DNA of 64,000 bases, taken from assembly GCF_010728725.1 (NCBI RefSeq), contig NZ_AP022606.1:2914001-2978000 (forward strand), read 5' to 3'. Of this stretch, positions 1 to 9,688 are shown piece by piece; the first letter of the stretch is position 1, and every line of letters starts with the position of its first letter. Source of the stretch: Mycobacterium branderi. Lineage in GTDB: Bacteria > Actinomycetota > Actinomycetes > Mycobacteriales > Mycobacteriaceae. A program made the position numbers and the translations under genes. A model generated the notes under the pieces. It made no database searches, had not been told where the DNA came from, and saw nothing but the letters and a program-made list of their open reading frames with translations.

Positions 1-1224
1 GTGCTGGCGATCACCGGCTGCCTGCTGGCCGGCGTACCGGTGGTGCCGGTGCCCGCCGACGTCGGGCAGGCCGAGCGACGCCACATCCTCACAGATTCGG
101 GTGCCCAGGCGTGGCTAGGGGAGGCGCCCGAGGAGACCGAGGGCCTGCCGCACATTCCGGTGCGGCTGCATGCCCGCTCGTGGCATCGCTATCCGGAGCC
201 GGCGCCGGAGTCCACCGCGCTGATCATCTACACATCGGGTACGACCGGTCCTCCCAAGGGGGTGCAGCTGAGCCGGCAGGCGATCGCCGCCGACCTGGAC
301 GCCTTGGCCGAAGCGTGGCAGTGGACGGCCGACGACGTCCTGGTGCACGGGTTGCCGCTGTTTCATGTACACGGTCTGGTGCTGGGGCTGCTCGGCTCGC
401 TGCGCGTCGGAAACCGCTTCGTGCACACGGGAAAACCGACGCCGGCGGCCTATGCTCAGGCCGGCGGCACGCTGTATTTCGGCGTGCCGACGGTGTGGTC
501 GCGGGTGGTGGCCGACCCGGCCGCGGCCGAGGCGCTGCGAGGCGCGCGGTTGCTGGTGTCCGGCAGTGCGCCGCTGCCTGTGCCGGTGTTCGACCAGTTG
601 GTTCGGCTCACCGGCCATGCGCCCGTCGAACGCTACGGCAGTACCGAGTCGCTGATCACGCTGTCGACCCGCGCCGACGGCGAACGCCGCCCCGGCTGGG
701 TGGGCCTGCCGCTGGCCGGCATCGAGACTCGGCTGGTCGACGACGCCGGCGGCCCGGTGCCGCATGACGGGGAAACCATTGGGCGGCTTCAGGTTCGGGG
801 GCCGACGCTCTTCGATGGCTACCTGAACCGGCCGGACGCCACCGCCGAGGCGTTCGACGCCGACGGCTGGTACCGCACCGGGGACGTCGCCGTCGTCGAC
901 TCCGGCGGTATGCACCGCATCGTGGGCCGCGAGTCGGTCGACCTGATCAAGTCCGGGGGTTACCGCGTCGGTGCGGGCGAAATCGAGACGGCGCTGCTGG
1001 GGCATCCGGGTGTGCGTGAGGCGGCGGTGGTCGGGTTGCCCGACGAGGATCTGGGCCAGCGGATAGTCGCTTTCGTTGTGGGCGACGTGGACTCGGGTGC
1101 GTTGATTGACTATGTCGCCCAAGAGCTTTCGGTGCACAAGCGACCGCGTGAGGTGCGCGTCGTCGACAGCTTGCCGCGCAACGCGATGGGCAAGGTGCTC
1201 AAGAAAGAGCTGCTGAGCTCTTAG
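1..1224 (+). CDS. fadD36: Acyl-CoA synthetase (FadD36-like), 5' truncated by window edge
   Basis: AMP-forming fatty acyl-CoA ligase: activates a fatty acid through an acyl-adenylate and transfers it to CoA. The AMP-binding motif TSGTTGPPKG lies near residue 80 of the visible 407, the ERYGSTE motif near 210, the YRTGDV motif near 290, and the C-terminal catalytic lysine in the GKVLKKEL tail. The family is usually about 470 residues, so roughly 60 N-terminal residues lie before base 1, and the GTG at base 1 is probably an internal valine. Converges on dapD with a hairpin between them. FadD36 is assigned from its similarity and its neighbour dapD; the substrate cannot be read from sequence. Confidence 0.85.
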   Translation: MLAITGCLLAGVPVVPVPADVGQAERRHILTDSGAQAWLGEAPEETEGLPHIPVRLHARSWHRYPEPAPESTALIIYTSGTTGPPKGVQLSRQAIAADLDALAEAWQWTADDVLVHGLPLFHVHGLVLGLLGSLRVGNRFVHTGKPTPAAYAQAGGTLYFGVPTVWSRVVADPAAAEALRGARLLVSGSAPLPVPVFDQLVRLTGHAPVERYGSTESLITLSTRADGERRPGWVGLPLAGIETRLVDDAGGPVPHDGETIGRLQVRGPTLFDGYLNRPDATAEAFDADGWYRTGDVAVVDSGGMHRIVGRESVDLIKSGGYRVGAGEIETALLGHPGVREAAVVGLPDEDLGQRIVAFVVGDVDSGALIDYVAQELSVHKRPREVRVVDSLPRNAMGKVLKKELLSS

Positions 1225-1225
1225 C

Positions 1226-1285
1226 GCCGAGAGTGAAACCTACGACGGTGCCACGGCGTGTCGCGTCGCCGATTTCACAGTCGGC
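1226..1285. terminator. Inverted-repeat element between convergent genes
   Basis: Imperfect inverted repeat with 13-base arms at 1226-1238 and 1273-1285 (11 of 13 paired), 2 bases after the fadD36 stop and 6 bases before the dapD stop. It could fold on either strand and serve as a bidirectional terminator. No T-run follows, as is usual for mycobacteria. A related copy in opposite orientation lies at 57013-57074, so this is also a dispersed repeat. Confidence 0.6.
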
Positions 1286-1290
1286 AGAGG

Positions 1291-2235
1291 TTAGTTCGCG
1301 TGCAGGTCGGCGTTGAGTGCAATGCCCTGGCCGTCGCGCGAGACCACCTCGACGGCGCCGGTCAGCGAATTGCGGCGAAACAGCATGTTGCTGCCGCCGG
1401 ACAGCTCGCGTGCCTTGACCGAGCTGCCGTCGGGCATCGCGACCTTGGTGCCGGCGGTGACGTACAGGCCCGCCTCGACCACACAGTCGTCGCCCAGCGA
1501 GATGCCCAGCCCCGAGTTGGCGCCGAGCAGGCAGCGTTTGCCCACCGAAATGACCTCACTGCCACCGCCGGACAGCGTGCCCATGATCGACGCGCCGCCG
1601 CCGACATCGGAGCCGTCGTCAACCACCACGCCCGCCGAGATGCGGCCCTCGACCATCGAGGCGCCCAGCGTGCCGGCGTTGTAGTTGACGAAGCCTTCGT
1701 GCATCACCGTCGTGCCCGCCGCCAGATGCGCGCCGAGGCGCACCCGGTCGGCGTCGGCCATGCGCACCCCGGTCGGCAACACGTAGTCGACCATGCGGGG
1801 GAACTTGTCGACGCCGTACACGGCGACCGGCCCGCGGCGGCGCAGCCGCGCCCGCACTGTCTCGAAACCCTCGACGGCACAAGGGCCTTGGCTGGTCCAC
1901 ACCACATTGGTCAACACGGAAAAGAAGCCGTCGACGTTGAGGCCGTGCGGCGCGACCAGCCGGTGCGAAAGCAGGTGCAGCCGCAGATACGCGTCGTAGG
2001 CGTCGGTCGCCTTGTCGTCCAGCGAGCCGATCACGGTGCGCACCGCGACGGTCTCGGTGCTGCGAGCGTCGTCGCGGCCCACCAGCGCAGCCAGCTCGTC
2101 GGGCACCTCGGCGACCGACAGCCGCACGGTGCCACTCTCGCCGCCGTCGATCAGTTCCGGTGCGGGAAACCAGGTGTCGAGGACCGACCCGTCGGCGGCC
2201 AGCGTCGCCACCCCAATACCCGAAGCTCCAGTCAC
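1291..2235 (-). CDS. dapD: 2,3,4,5-tetrahydropyridine-2,6-dicarboxylate N-succinyltransferase
   Basis: Succinylates tetrahydrodipicolinate from succinyl-CoA in the succinylase branch of lysine and meso-diaminopimelate synthesis, which feeds peptidoglycan in the cytoplasm. The 314-residue protein matches the mycobacterial DapD length (about 317). The second half, from about residue 150, is hexapeptide-repeat sequence typical of a left-handed beta-helix trimer (for example [18 protein letters not shown]). The start is GTG, placed 7 bases after a TAGCGT -10 hexamer, which suggests a leaderless mRNA. It is divergent from dapE, the enzyme two steps later in the pathway, across 42 bases. Confidence 0.95.
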   Translation of the reverse strand: MTGASGIGVATLAADGSVLDTWFPAPELIDGGESGTVRLSVAEVPDELAALVGRDDARSTETVAVRTVIGSLDDKATDAYDAYLRLHLLSHRLVAPHGLNVDGFFSVLTNVVWTSQGPCAVEGFETVRARLRRRGPVAVYGVDKFPRMVDYVLPTGVRMADADRVRLGAHLAAGTTVMHEGFVNYNAGTLGASMVEGRISAGVVVDDGSDVGGGASIMGTLSGGGSEVISVGKRCLLGANSGLGISLGDDCVVEAGLYVTAGTKVAMPDGSSVKARELSGGSNMLFRRNSLTGAVEVVSRDGQGIALNADLHAN

Positions 2236-2248
2236 GGTGGCAACGCTA
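2236..2248 (-). promoter_or_regulatory. Leaderless promoter -10 of dapD
   Basis: On the minus strand TAGCGT (2243-2248) is followed by 7 bases and then the GTG start, the geometry expected when transcription starts at the first base of the start codon. No Shine-Dalgarno sequence is present. Confidence 0.6.
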
Positions 2249-2264
2249 CTAGATGCCCGGCGGC

Positions 2265-2277
2265 TACCCTTGAGACC
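2265..2277 (+). promoter_or_regulatory. Leaderless promoter -10 of dapE
   Basis: TACCCT (2265-2270) is followed by 7 bases and the GTG at 2278. This mirrors the dapD promoter in the same 42-base gap, so the two divergent genes can be co-controlled. Confidence 0.6.
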
Positions 2278-3348
2278 GTGCTGGACCTACGCGGCGACCC
2301 GATCGAGCTGACCGCGGCGTTGGTCGACATCCCCAGCGAGTCGCGGCACGAAGCCCGCATCGCCGACGAGGTCGAGGCGGCGTTACGAGCCCAAACGTCC
2401 GGCTTCGAGATCATCCGCAACGGCGAGGCCGTGCTGGCCCGCACCCAACTGGGCAAGCCCACCCGGGTACTGCTGGCCGGCCATCTCGACACCGTCCCGA
2501 TCGCCGACAACGTGCCCAGCCGCCGCGACGGCGACATCCTGCACGGTTGCGGCACCGTCGACATGAAGTCCGGCGACGCGGTCTTTTTGCACCTGGCCGC
2601 CACCGTGCCCGAACCCGCCCACGATCTGACCCTGGTGTTCTACGACTGCGAGGAAATCGAAGCCGCCGCAAACGGTTTGGGCCGCATCGAGCGTGAGCTG
2701 CCGGACTGGCTGGCCGCCGACGTGGCGATCCTGGGCGAGCCCACCGGCGGCTACATCGAGGCCGGCTGTCAGGGCACGCTGCGCGTCGTCGTGCACGCAA
2801 CGGGCACCCGCGCGCATTCGGCGCGATCGTGGTTGGGCGACAACGCAATTCACAAGCTGGGTGCGGTGCTGGACCGGCTCGCGGCGTACCAGGCCCGCGA
2901 TGTCGAGATCGACGGTTGCACCTATCGCGAGGGGCTTTCGGCGGTGCGCATCGAGGGCGGGGTGGCCGGCAACGTCATCCCCGACGCGGCGTCGGTGACG
3001 GTCAACTTCCGCTTCGCGCCGGACCGGTCGGCGGACGCCGCGCTGCAACACGTGCATGAGGTGTTCGGCGGGCTCGACGTGCGCATCGAACAGACGGATT
3101 CGGCGGCGGGCGCGCTGCCGGGACTCGCCAAACCCGCCGCCAAAGCTCTGGTCGAGGCGGCCGATGGGCGGGTCCGGGCGAAATACGGCTGGACCGATGT
3201 GGCCCGGTTCGCGGCCCGCGGCGTTCCAGCCGTCAACTACGGGCCGGGCGACCCCAACCTGGCGCACCGCCGCGACGAGCGGGTGCCGGTCGAGCAGATC
3301 ACCGCCGCCGCCGAGATGCTGCGGCGCTACCTGACCAGCTTTGCCTGA
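2278..3348 (+). CDS. dapE: Succinyl-diaminopimelate desuccinylase
   Basis: Zinc-dependent M20 peptidase-family enzyme that hydrolyses N-succinyl-LL-diaminopimelate to succinate and LL-diaminopimelate. The 356-residue protein has the M20 metal motifs GHLDTVP near residue 62, [10 protein letters not shown] near 92 and YDCEEIE near 122, plus the dimerisation domain in the middle. The open frame extends far upstream antisense to dapD; GTG 2278 is chosen because the pathway-typical N-terminus starts there ([20 protein letters not shown]) and a -10 hexamer sits 7 bases before it. Its 3' end overlaps the convergent ATPase gene by 22 bases. Confidence 0.95.
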   Translation: MLDLRGDPIELTAALVDIPSESRHEARIADEVEAALRAQTSGFEIIRNGEAVLARTQLGKPTRVLLAGHLDTVPIADNVPSRRDGDILHGCGTVDMKSGDAVFLHLAATVPEPAHDLTLVFYDCEEIEAAANGLGRIERELPDWLAADVAILGEPTGGYIEAGCQGTLRVVVHATGTRAHSARSWLGDNAIHKLGAVLDRLAAYQARDVEIDGCTYREGLSAVRIEGGVAGNVIPDAASVTVNFRFAPDRSADAALQHVHEVFGGLDVRIEQTDSAAGALPGLAKPAAKALVEAADGRVRAKYGWTDVARFAARGVPAVNYGPGDPNLAHRRDERVPVEQITAAAEMLRRYLTSFA

Positions 3349-5417
3349 GCAGCCGCGTCGGCGGCGGCGGGCTGCAGCCCGGCGTCGGCCAGATCGGCGG
3401 CCACCTCGGCCAGCGCCGCGGAATCACCGGCAGCCAGCGCCCGGGCATGCGCCAGCGTGAGCCTGCCGAGCACACAGTTCACCTCGACGGCCAGCCGTTC
3501 GGCGCGATACACCGCCCGGGTGTCGCCGAGCCGCGCCGCGTCGGCCAGCGCACGCAGCGTGATCGCCGACTGCCCGCCGCGCTCGGCCGCCTGCGCGGCT
3601 TCGCGGGCTGCCTCGATCGCGCCGGTGGTGTCGCCGCGAGCCGCTTTCGACCACGCCTTGGCCAGCGCCAGCTCCGGAGTGAAGAGCGCCGACTTCAGGC
3701 CGTGCCGCGACTCGGCCCGGCTCAAAGCCTTTGCCGCTTCGGCTTGTTCGCCCTGTTGGCCCAGCGCCTGTGCCAGCAGCATCAGCGACAGGGGGCCCCA
3801 CGAGTAGCCGGTCCGCGCCAGCGTGTCGGCGGCCGGCCCTAGCAGCGACACCGCAGCGTCGAAGTCACCCTGGGCGATCGCCGCATAGGCGACCAGCACC
3901 TCGCCGATCGCGCGGCCCGGCTGCTGCAGCTCGGCGAAATCGGTGTAGCGCTGCGCCACCGTGCGCGCCGCATCCGGCCGGCCCGCCATCACCAGCGTCG
4001 TGACCAGCGCGAACCCGCTGGTGAACCGCAGCAAACCGGGGTGCTCGCCGGCCAGCGCCCGGCCCGCCAGCGCCTCGACGTCGTCGAACCGCCCGATGCG
4101 GGCCGAGCACAGCGCCGCCGTCGACGCCGCCCATCCGACGCCGACCTGGTCGGCGTGCGGCGACGCCAGGACCTCGCCGGCGATCCGCAATGCGCTCAGC
4201 GGCGTGCCGGCGTTCATCGCGAACGTCGCCGCCAGCGCGTCGAGGGTGGCCCGGGCGGTCGGCGACGCGACCCTGTTACGGGTGGTGCGCAGAAACGCGG
4301 TGGCGCGTTCCGGCTCGTCGAGCATCCAGAACTGGTTCGCCGCCCGCGGCAGCGCCCACGCCATCAGCTCGCCGTCGGTCAGGGTGTCGGGGTCGACCTC
4401 GGCCAGCACCGCGCCGGCCTCTCGGCCGCGACCCTGCCACCCCAGCGCGTAGCCCAACGTCAACCGCGCCGCCAGCGCGCCCGATCTGTCCAGCGCCGCG
4501 CGGGCCAGCCGTTCGGCCAGAACCAGCGCGCCGAGCCGCAGCGCTTGCTGTGCGGCGCCCGAGAAGTCCTCAAAATGTGCGTCGCTGTCGATCGCCAGCG
4601 CTGCGAGTCGCAGCTGGTCAACGATGTGGTCGGAGCGACGGGCGGACAGCTGGCCGACGACCGCCGTGCGCAGCGCCCGCGCGTCTGCCGGCCCCAGCCC
4701 GGCGCGCACTCGTTCGGTGTAGAGCGGGTGGCCCGCATGGACCATTTCGCCGTCGGCGGCGCTCACTGCGCCCGCTGCTTCGGCCTGCTCGACGGCCTGT
4801 TCACCGGCCAGCCCCGCCAGGTCGCTGCGGACCAGCGGTTCGGCGACGGCCAGATAGTCCAGCGCCGTGCGAACCGGGGCAGCCAGGCCGCTCAGATACT
4901 CGTCGACCAGCCCGGGCAGCGGGGCAGTCCGGTCCGGCGGCTCGACCTCGATGCGGGTGAGCAGGTCGTCGGTCCACAGCGCGGCCACCGCATCGGGTAG
5001 CTCGCTCTCGGAGCGGACGGTGACGATCAGCCGCGCCGAGCGCTTCAACGCCAACTGGTACACCAGTCCCGCCGACAGACTGTCCAGCTCGTGCGCGTCG
5101 TCGACCACGACCAGCAGATCGCCGCCGGCCACCAGCGAGTCGTGCGCGGCGCGCAGCAGCGCGGCGGGCCGGCCGATCTCCGCCACGTCGACGAGATGCC
5201 CGAACGCGCCGAACGGCACCATTCGCAGCGACGGGGTGCCCGTCACCCACCGAACCGTCGACGGCCGGCGCGCGGTGAACCTGTCCGCGGCCGCCCGAGC
5301 GGTCAGCGTCTTGCCGGCGCCGTCGGCCCCGACCAGTACCGCACCGGACCGGTCGAGTGCGGCCGCCACCTGATCCAGCACGGCTTTGGCCGGCGCGGCA
5401 ACCCACCCAGTCGGCAT
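3327..5417 (-). CDS. AAA-type ATPase, LuxR-family-like without HTH (Rv1204c-like)
   Basis: Large cytoplasmic ATPase of 696 residues. A P-loop GADGAGKT lies at residues 30-37 and a Walker [11 protein letters not shown] at 101-110, followed by a long alanine-rich helical region resembling the TPR-like part of STAND/MalT-type regulators. No C-terminal DNA-binding helix-turn-helix is visible, so it is not an evident transcription factor. The family has no settled function. A TAAAAT hexamer 6 bases before the ATG suggests a leaderless start. Its 3' end is antisense to the last 22 bases of dapE. Longer than the H37Rv gene in this position as I recall it (about 560 residues). Confidence 0.75.
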   Translation of the reverse strand: MPTGWVAAPAKAVLDQVAAALDRSGAVLVGADGAGKTLTARAAADRFTARRPSTVRWVTGTPSLRMVPFGAFGHLVDVAEIGRPAALLRAAHDSLVAGGDLLVVVDDAHELDSLSAGLVYQLALKRSARLIVTVRSESELPDAVAALWTDDLLTRIEVEPPDRTAPLPGLVDEYLSGLAAPVRTALDYLAVAEPLVRSDLAGLAGEQAVEQAEAAGAVSAADGEMVHAGHPLYTERVRAGLGPADARALRTAVVGQLSARRSDHIVDQLRLAALAIDSDAHFEDFSGAAQQALRLGALVLAERLARAALDRSGALAARLTLGYALGWQGRGREAGAVLAEVDPDTLTDGELMAWALPRAANQFWMLDEPERATAFLRTTRNRVASPTARATLDALAATFAMNAGTPLSALRIAGEVLASPHADQVGVGWAASTAALCSARIGRFDDVEALAGRALAGEHPGLLRFTSGFALVTTLVMAGRPDAARTVAQRYTDFAELQQPGRAIGEVLVAYAAIAQGDFDAAVSLLGPAADTLARTGYSWGPLSLMLLAQALGQQGEQAEAAKALSRAESRHGLKSALFTPELALAKAWSKAARGDTTGAIEAAREAAQAAERGGQSAITLRALADAARLGDTRAVYRAERLAVEVNCVLGRLTLAHARALAAGDSAALAEVAADLADAGLQPAAADAAAQAKLVR

Positions 5418-5429
5418 CGCCGGATTTTA
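5418..5429 (-). promoter_or_regulatory. Leaderless promoter -10 of the AAA ATPase
   Basis: Minus-strand TAAAAT (5424-5429), an unusually A/T-rich hexamer for this DNA, lies 6 bases before the ATG. Confidence 0.5.
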
Positions 5430-5479
5430 TTGCCCGTCGCATGCCTGGCACGGCGATAGGCCGAAATACGCGCCTGGAT

Positions 5480-5492
5480 TAGGTTTCGGTGT
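5480..5492 (+). promoter_or_regulatory. Leaderless promoter -10 of the LOG gene
   Basis: TAGGTT (5480-5485) is followed by 7 bases and GTG 5493. There is no ribosome-binding site before this GTG, so transcription and translation probably start together. Confidence 0.6.
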
Positions 5493-6041
5493 GTGACTGG
5501 CAAACAGTGGGCAGTCTGTGTGTACTGCGCGTCCGGGCCGACGCACCCGGAGCTGCTGGCGCTGGCCGCCGCGGTCGGCGAGGCGATCGCCGAGCGTGGC
5601 TGGACGCTGGTGTGGGGCGGGGGCAACGTCTCGGCGATGGGCGCGCTGGCCACCGCCGCGCGGACCCGCGGCGGATGGACCGTCGGCGTCATCCCGAAGA
5701 TGCTGGTCCACCGCGAGCTCGCCGACACCGATGCCGACGAGCTGATCGTCACCGACACGATGCGTGAACGTAAGCAGGTGATGGAGGACCGCGCCGACGC
5801 GTTCCTGGCGCTGCCCGGCGGGATCGGCACCCTCGAGGAGCTGTTCGAGGCGTGGACCGGGGCCTACCTCGGCATGCACGACAAACCAGTGGTGATGCTC
5901 GACCCGAGCGGTCACTTCGACGGGCTTCGGGCGTGGCTGTACGGGCTGGTCGACAGCGGGTACGTGTCGCAGGCGGCGCTGGACCGGCTGGTGGTCGTCG
6001 ACGAGCTGGATGCGGCGTTGGCCGCGTGTTCACCCGCCTGA
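5493..6041 (+). CDS. LOG family protein (cytokinin riboside 5'-monophosphate phosphoribohydrolase type)
   Basis: Rossmann-fold hydrolase of the LOG family (formerly mis-annotated lysine decarboxylase), which releases free cytokinin-type adenines from N6-modified AMP. The 182-residue protein carries the signature PGGIGTLEE at residues 108-116 and the preceding RERKQVM stretch, both at the nucleotide site. The H37Rv orthologue is Rv1205, reported to act in cytokinin release. It is followed 45 bases later by fadD6. The GTG start is supported by the -10 hexamer immediately upstream. Confidence 0.85.
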   Translation: MTGKQWAVCVYCASGPTHPELLALAAAVGEAIAERGWTLVWGGGNVSAMGALATAARTRGGWTVGVIPKMLVHRELADTDADELIVTDTMRERKQVMEDRADAFLALPGGIGTLEELFEAWTGAYLGMHDKPVVMLDPSGHFDGLRAWLYGLVDSGYVSQAALDRLVVVDELDAALAACSPA

Positions 6042-6086
6042 ACGTTGGGGGTTAGGCTGGCCGCCAAGTTCGTCAGAGGGGAAACA

Positions 6087-7862
6087 GTGGCTGAACACGA
6101 CGCCCGCAAATCGGTCGGGCTAGTCGACATCGCAAGCCGGGTGCCGAGGGTAATAGCCGACTTGCCGGTGATGGCGCGCGGGGTGCTGACCGGGCTGGTG
6201 GCCCGGCCGACCTCCAAGACGTCGATCGGCAAGGTGTTCCAGGACCGCGCCGCCCGCTACGGCGACCGGGTCTTCCTGAGGTTCGGTGACCAACGGCTGA
6301 CCTACCGCGAGGCCAACGCGACCGCCAACCGGTATGCCGCGGTGCTGGCCGCGCGGGGTGTCGGGCACGGCGACGTCGTCGGGATCATGCTGCGCAACTC
6401 GCCCAACGCGGTGCTGATGATGCTGGCCGTGGTCAAGTGCGGCGCGATCGCCGGCATGATCAACTACCACCAGCGCGGCGAGGTGCTGGCCCACAGCCTG
6501 GGTCTGCTCGACGCCAAGGTGCTGGTCTCCGAATCCGACTTGGTAGACGTCGTCGCCGAATCCGGCGCGCCCGGCGCCGAGCCGCTGACCATCGAGGAGA
6601 TGGAGCGCCTGGCCGCCACCGCGCCGACCACCAACCCGCCGTCTGCCTCGGCGGTGCTGGCCAAGGACACGGCGTTCTACATCTTCACCTCGGGCACCAC
6701 CGGACACCCCAAGGCCAGCGTGATGACCCACCGCCGGTGGCTGGCCGCGCTCGCCGCGTTCGGCGGGTTGGGTTTGCGGCTGAAGAGCAGCGACACCCTG
6801 TACAGCTGCCTGCCGCTCTACCACAACAACGCGCTGACGGTCGCGGTGTCGTCAGTGATCAACTCCGGTGCGACGCTGGCGCTGGGCAAGAAGTTCTCGG
6901 CGTCGCAATTCTGGGACGAGGTGATCGCCTACGACGCGACGGCTTTCATCTACATCGGCGAGGTCTGCCGCTATCTGCTCAACCAGCCGCCCAAGCCGAC
7001 CGACCGCGCCCACAAGGTGCGGCTGATCGCCGGCAACGGCCTGCGCCCGGAGATCTGGGAGGAGTTCACCACCCGGTTCGGCATCGAGCGGGTGTGCGAG
7101 TTCTACGCCGCCAGCGAGGGCAACACCGCGTTCATCAACATCTTCAATGTGCCCAAGACAACCGGGATCTCGCCGTTGCCGTTGGCCTACGTCGAGTACG
7201 ACCCTGACACCGGCGCCCCGCTGCGCGACGAGAACGGCCGGGTGCGCCGGGTGCCGCCGGGTGAGCCGGGTCTGCTGATCAGCCCGGTCAACAAACTGCA
7301 GCCCTTCGACGGCTACACCGACCCGGCGGCCAGCGAAAAGAAGTTGGTGCGCAACGCTTTTCGTGAGGGCGACTGCTGGTTCAACACTGGTGACGTGATG
7401 AGCCCGCAAGGTATGGGACATGCCGCTTTTGTCGACCGGCTCGGCGACACGTTCCGGTGGAAGGGCGAAAACGTCGCCACCACCGAGGTCGAGGCGGCGG
7501 TGGCGGCGGAAAAATCCGTCGAGGAGTGCGCGGTATTCGGGGTCGAGATCCCGCGCACCGGCGGGCGGGCCGGGATGGCCGCCGTCAAACTGCGCGACGG
7601 CGCCGAGTTCGACGGCAAGGCGCTCGCGCGCGCGGTGTACGACCGGCTGCCGGTGTATGCGCTGCCGCTGTTCGTGCGGGTGGTGGACTCGATGGAGCAC
7701 ACCACCACGTTCAAGAGCCGCAAGGTCGATCTGCGTGAACAGGGCTACGGGCCGGGCATCGAGGATCCGCTGTACGTGCTGGCCGGCCGCGACGAGGGCT
7801 ACGTGCCGTTCTACGACGACTACCCGGACGAGGTGGCGGCCGGTAAGCGGCCGCAGGGGTAG
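6087..7862 (+). CDS. fadD6: Long-chain acyl-CoA synthetase FadD6 (FATP-like)
   Basis: AMP-forming ligase of the fatty-acid transport protein / very-long-chain acyl-CoA synthetase type. The AMP-binding motif FTSGTTGHPKA lies near residue 205 and the C-terminal GDTFRWKGENVATTEVE motif near 455. At 591 residues it matches FadD6 (about 597). GTG 6087 is chosen over an earlier in-frame codon at 6045 because a strong AGAGGGG ribosome-binding site ends 5 bases before it. It may share transcription with the LOG gene and folP2, which begins 18 bases downstream. Confidence 0.92.
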   Translation: MAEHDARKSVGLVDIASRVPRVIADLPVMARGVLTGLVARPTSKTSIGKVFQDRAARYGDRVFLRFGDQRLTYREANATANRYAAVLAARGVGHGDVVGIMLRNSPNAVLMMLAVVKCGAIAGMINYHQRGEVLAHSLGLLDAKVLVSESDLVDVVAESGAPGAEPLTIEEMERLAATAPTTNPPSASAVLAKDTAFYIFTSGTTGHPKASVMTHRRWLAALAAFGGLGLRLKSSDTLYSCLPLYHNNALTVAVSSVINSGATLALGKKFSASQFWDEVIAYDATAFIYIGEVCRYLLNQPPKPTDRAHKVRLIAGNGLRPEIWEEFTTRFGIERVCEFYAASEGNTAFINIFNVPKTTGISPLPLAYVEYDPDTGAPLRDENGRVRRVPPGEPGLLISPVNKLQPFDGYTDPAASEKKLVRNAFREGDCWFNTGDVMSPQGMGHAAFVDRLGDTFRWKGENVATTEVEAAVAAEKSVEECAVFGVEIPRTGGRAGMAAVKLRDGAEFDGKALARAVYDRLPVYALPLFVRVVDSMEHTTTFKSRKVDLREQGYGPGIEDPLYVLAGRDEGYVPFYDDYPDEVAAGKRPQG

Positions 7863-7880
7863 GCCGGGCACGATAGACGG

Positions 7881-8756
7881 GTGCAGTCAACGCTCTGCGG
7901 CCGCCCGGTCGCCGGTGATCGCCCGCTGATCATGGCGATCGTCAACCGCACCCCGGATTCGTTCTACGACCGCGGCGCTACCTTCACCGACGACGCGGCC
8001 AAGGCCGCCGCGCACCGGGTCATCGCCGACGGCGCCGACGTCGTCGACGTGGGCGGCGTCAAGGCCGGTCCCGGGCAAAACGTCGACACCGCCACCGAAA
8101 CCGCGCGGGTGGTGCCGTTCATCGAATGGCTGCGCGACGCCTACCCCGAGCAGCTGATCAGCGTGGACACCTGGCGTTCGGACGTGGCCCGGCAGGCCTG
8201 CCGGGCCGGCGCCGATTTGATCAACGACACCTGGGGCGGCGTCGACCCCGAAATGCCCGCCGTCGCAGCGGAATTCGGGGCCGGTCTGGTGTGCTCGCAC
8301 ACCGGCGGCGCGCCGCCCCGAACCCGGCCCTTCCGGGTCAGCTACGGAACGACCACCCGCGGCGTGGTCGACGACGTGATCCGCGAAGTCACCGCCGCCG
8401 CCGAGAAGGCCGTCGCCGCCGGCGTGGCCCGCGACCGGGTGCTGATCGACCCGACTCACGACTTCGGCAAGAACACCTTCCACGGCCTGGCGTTGTTGCG
8501 CCACCTGGAAGATCTTGTTAACACCGGATGGCCCGTGCTGATGGCGCTCTCCAACAAGGATTTCGTCGGGGAGACTCTGGGCGTGGAGCTGACCGAACGC
8601 CTGGAGGGAACGCTGGCGGCCACCGCGCTGGCCGCCGCGGCCGGCGCCCGGATGTTCCGGGTGCACGACGTCGGGCCCACCCGGCGGGTGCTGGAAATGG
8701 TGGCGTCGATCCAGGGGCGACGGCCGCCGACACGGACGGTGAGAGGACTGGCGTGA
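7881..8756 (+). CDS. folP2: Dihydropteroate synthase homologue FolP2
   Basis: TIM-barrel pterin-binding protein related to dihydropteroate synthase, 291 residues. The N-terminal DHPS-like motif reads VNRTPDSFYD (residues 21-30) and VSVDTW-type strands follow. In mycobacteria FolP1 is the folate enzyme, while FolP2 has been reported to lack DHPS activity and its function is open. It overlaps gpgS by 4 bases (GTGA), so it is probably co-translated with the methylglucose lipopolysaccharide gene. The GTG start has no obvious ribosome-binding site. Confidence 0.9.
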   Translation: MQSTLCGRPVAGDRPLIMAIVNRTPDSFYDRGATFTDDAAKAAAHRVIADGADVVDVGGVKAGPGQNVDTATETARVVPFIEWLRDAYPEQLISVDTWRSDVARQACRAGADLINDTWGGVDPEMPAVAAEFGAGLVCSHTGGAPPRTRPFRVSYGTTTRGVVDDVIREVTAAAEKAVAAGVARDRVLIDPTHDFGKNTFHGLALLRHLEDLVNTGWPVLMALSNKDFVGETLGVELTERLEGTLAATALAAAAGARMFRVHDVGPTRRVLEMVASIQGRRPPTRTVRGLA

Positions 8757-9673
8757 CTGAGCTTCTCGCTGCCTTGCCGGGTGACACCTGGCTGTCGGAC
8801 CGCAGCTGGATCCGCCCGAGCTGGACGGTCGACGAATTAGTGGCCGCCAAGGCCGGCCGGACCATCTCGGTGGTGCTGCCCGCCCTCAACGAGGAAGACA
8901 CCATCGAATCGGTCATCGATTCCATCTCGCCGGTGGTCGGCGGGCTGGTCGACGAGCTGATCGTGCTCGACTCGGGCTCCACCGACGACACCGAGATCCG
9001 CGCGATCGCGGCCGGCGCGCGCGTCGTCACCCGCGAGCAGGCTCTGCCCGACGTTTCGTCGCGGCCCGGCAAGGGCGAGGTGCTGTGGCGCTCGCTGGCC
9101 GCCACCAGCGGCGACATCGTGGTGTTCGTCGACTCCGACCTGATCGACCCGCACCCGATGTTCGTGCCGTGGCTGGTCGGCCCGCTGCTCACCGGCGACG
9201 GCGTTCACCTGGTCAAAAGCTTCTACCGTCGGCCCCTCAATGGCGAAGGCGCCACCGGCGGCGGGCGGGTCACCGAACTGGTCGCGCGCCCGCTGCTGGC
9301 GGCGCTGCGGCCCGAGCTGAGCTGTGTGCTGCAGCCGCTCGGCGGCGAATACGCCGCCAGCCGCGAACTGTTGATGTCGCTGCCGTTCGCGCCCGGCTAC
9401 GGCGTGGAGATCGGCCTGCTGGTCGACACCTACGACCGGCTGGGCCTGGACGCGATCGCCCAGGTCAACCTCGGTGTGCGGGCGCACCGCAACCGGCCGC
9501 TGGCAGAGCTGGGGCCGATGAGCCGTCAGGTGGTCGCCACGCTGCTCTCGCGCTGTGGCATCCCCGACTCCGGCGTGGGCCTGACCCAGTTCTTCGTCGA
9601 CGGCGACGGCTACAGCCCGCGCACGTCGGCGGTGTCGCTGAGCGACCGGCCGCCAATGAACACCATGCTTTAG
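8753..9673 (+). CDS. gpgS: Glucosyl-3-phosphoglycerate synthase
   Basis: GT-A/GT81 glycosyltransferase that moves glucose from NDP-glucose to 3-phosphoglycerate, the first committed step of methylglucose lipopolysaccharide synthesis. The 306-residue protein has the nucleotide-sugar motif VVLPALNEEDTIESVI at residues 40-55 and the metal-binding DSD at 127-129. The C-terminal loop is shorter than in the H37Rv protein (about 324 residues) because the YRRPL to GGGRVTE linker is compact. The start GTG overlaps the folP2 stop codon. It functionally links to glgM/glgC about 2 kb away, which build the related alpha-glucan chain. Confidence 0.95.
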   Translation: MTELLAALPGDTWLSDRSWIRPSWTVDELVAAKAGRTISVVLPALNEEDTIESVIDSISPVVGGLVDELIVLDSGSTDDTEIRAIAAGARVVTREQALPDVSSRPGKGEVLWRSLAATSGDIVVFVDSDLIDPHPMFVPWLVGPLLTGDGVHLVKSFYRRPLNGEGATGGGRVTELVARPLLAALRPELSCVLQPLGGEYAASRELLMSLPFAPGYGVEIGLLVDTYDRLGLDAIAQVNLGVRAHRNRPLAELGPMSRQVVATLLSRCGIPDSGVGLTQFFVDGDGYSPRTSAVSLSDRPPMNTML

Positions 9674-9688
9674 GGCAATATCGGTGCC

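Noticed and set aside
115..1137. Long open frames on the strand opposite known genes (for example antisense to fadD36, folP2, fadD6 and kgd)
   Set aside because: They have arginine/histidine-rich or low-complexity composition, no recognisable domain and lie fully within well-supported genes; high GC content creates such frames.
1258..2277. N-terminal extension of dapE covering the dapD region
   Set aside because: It is antisense to dapD, has no homology-like features, and a -10 hexamer marks the true start at 2278.
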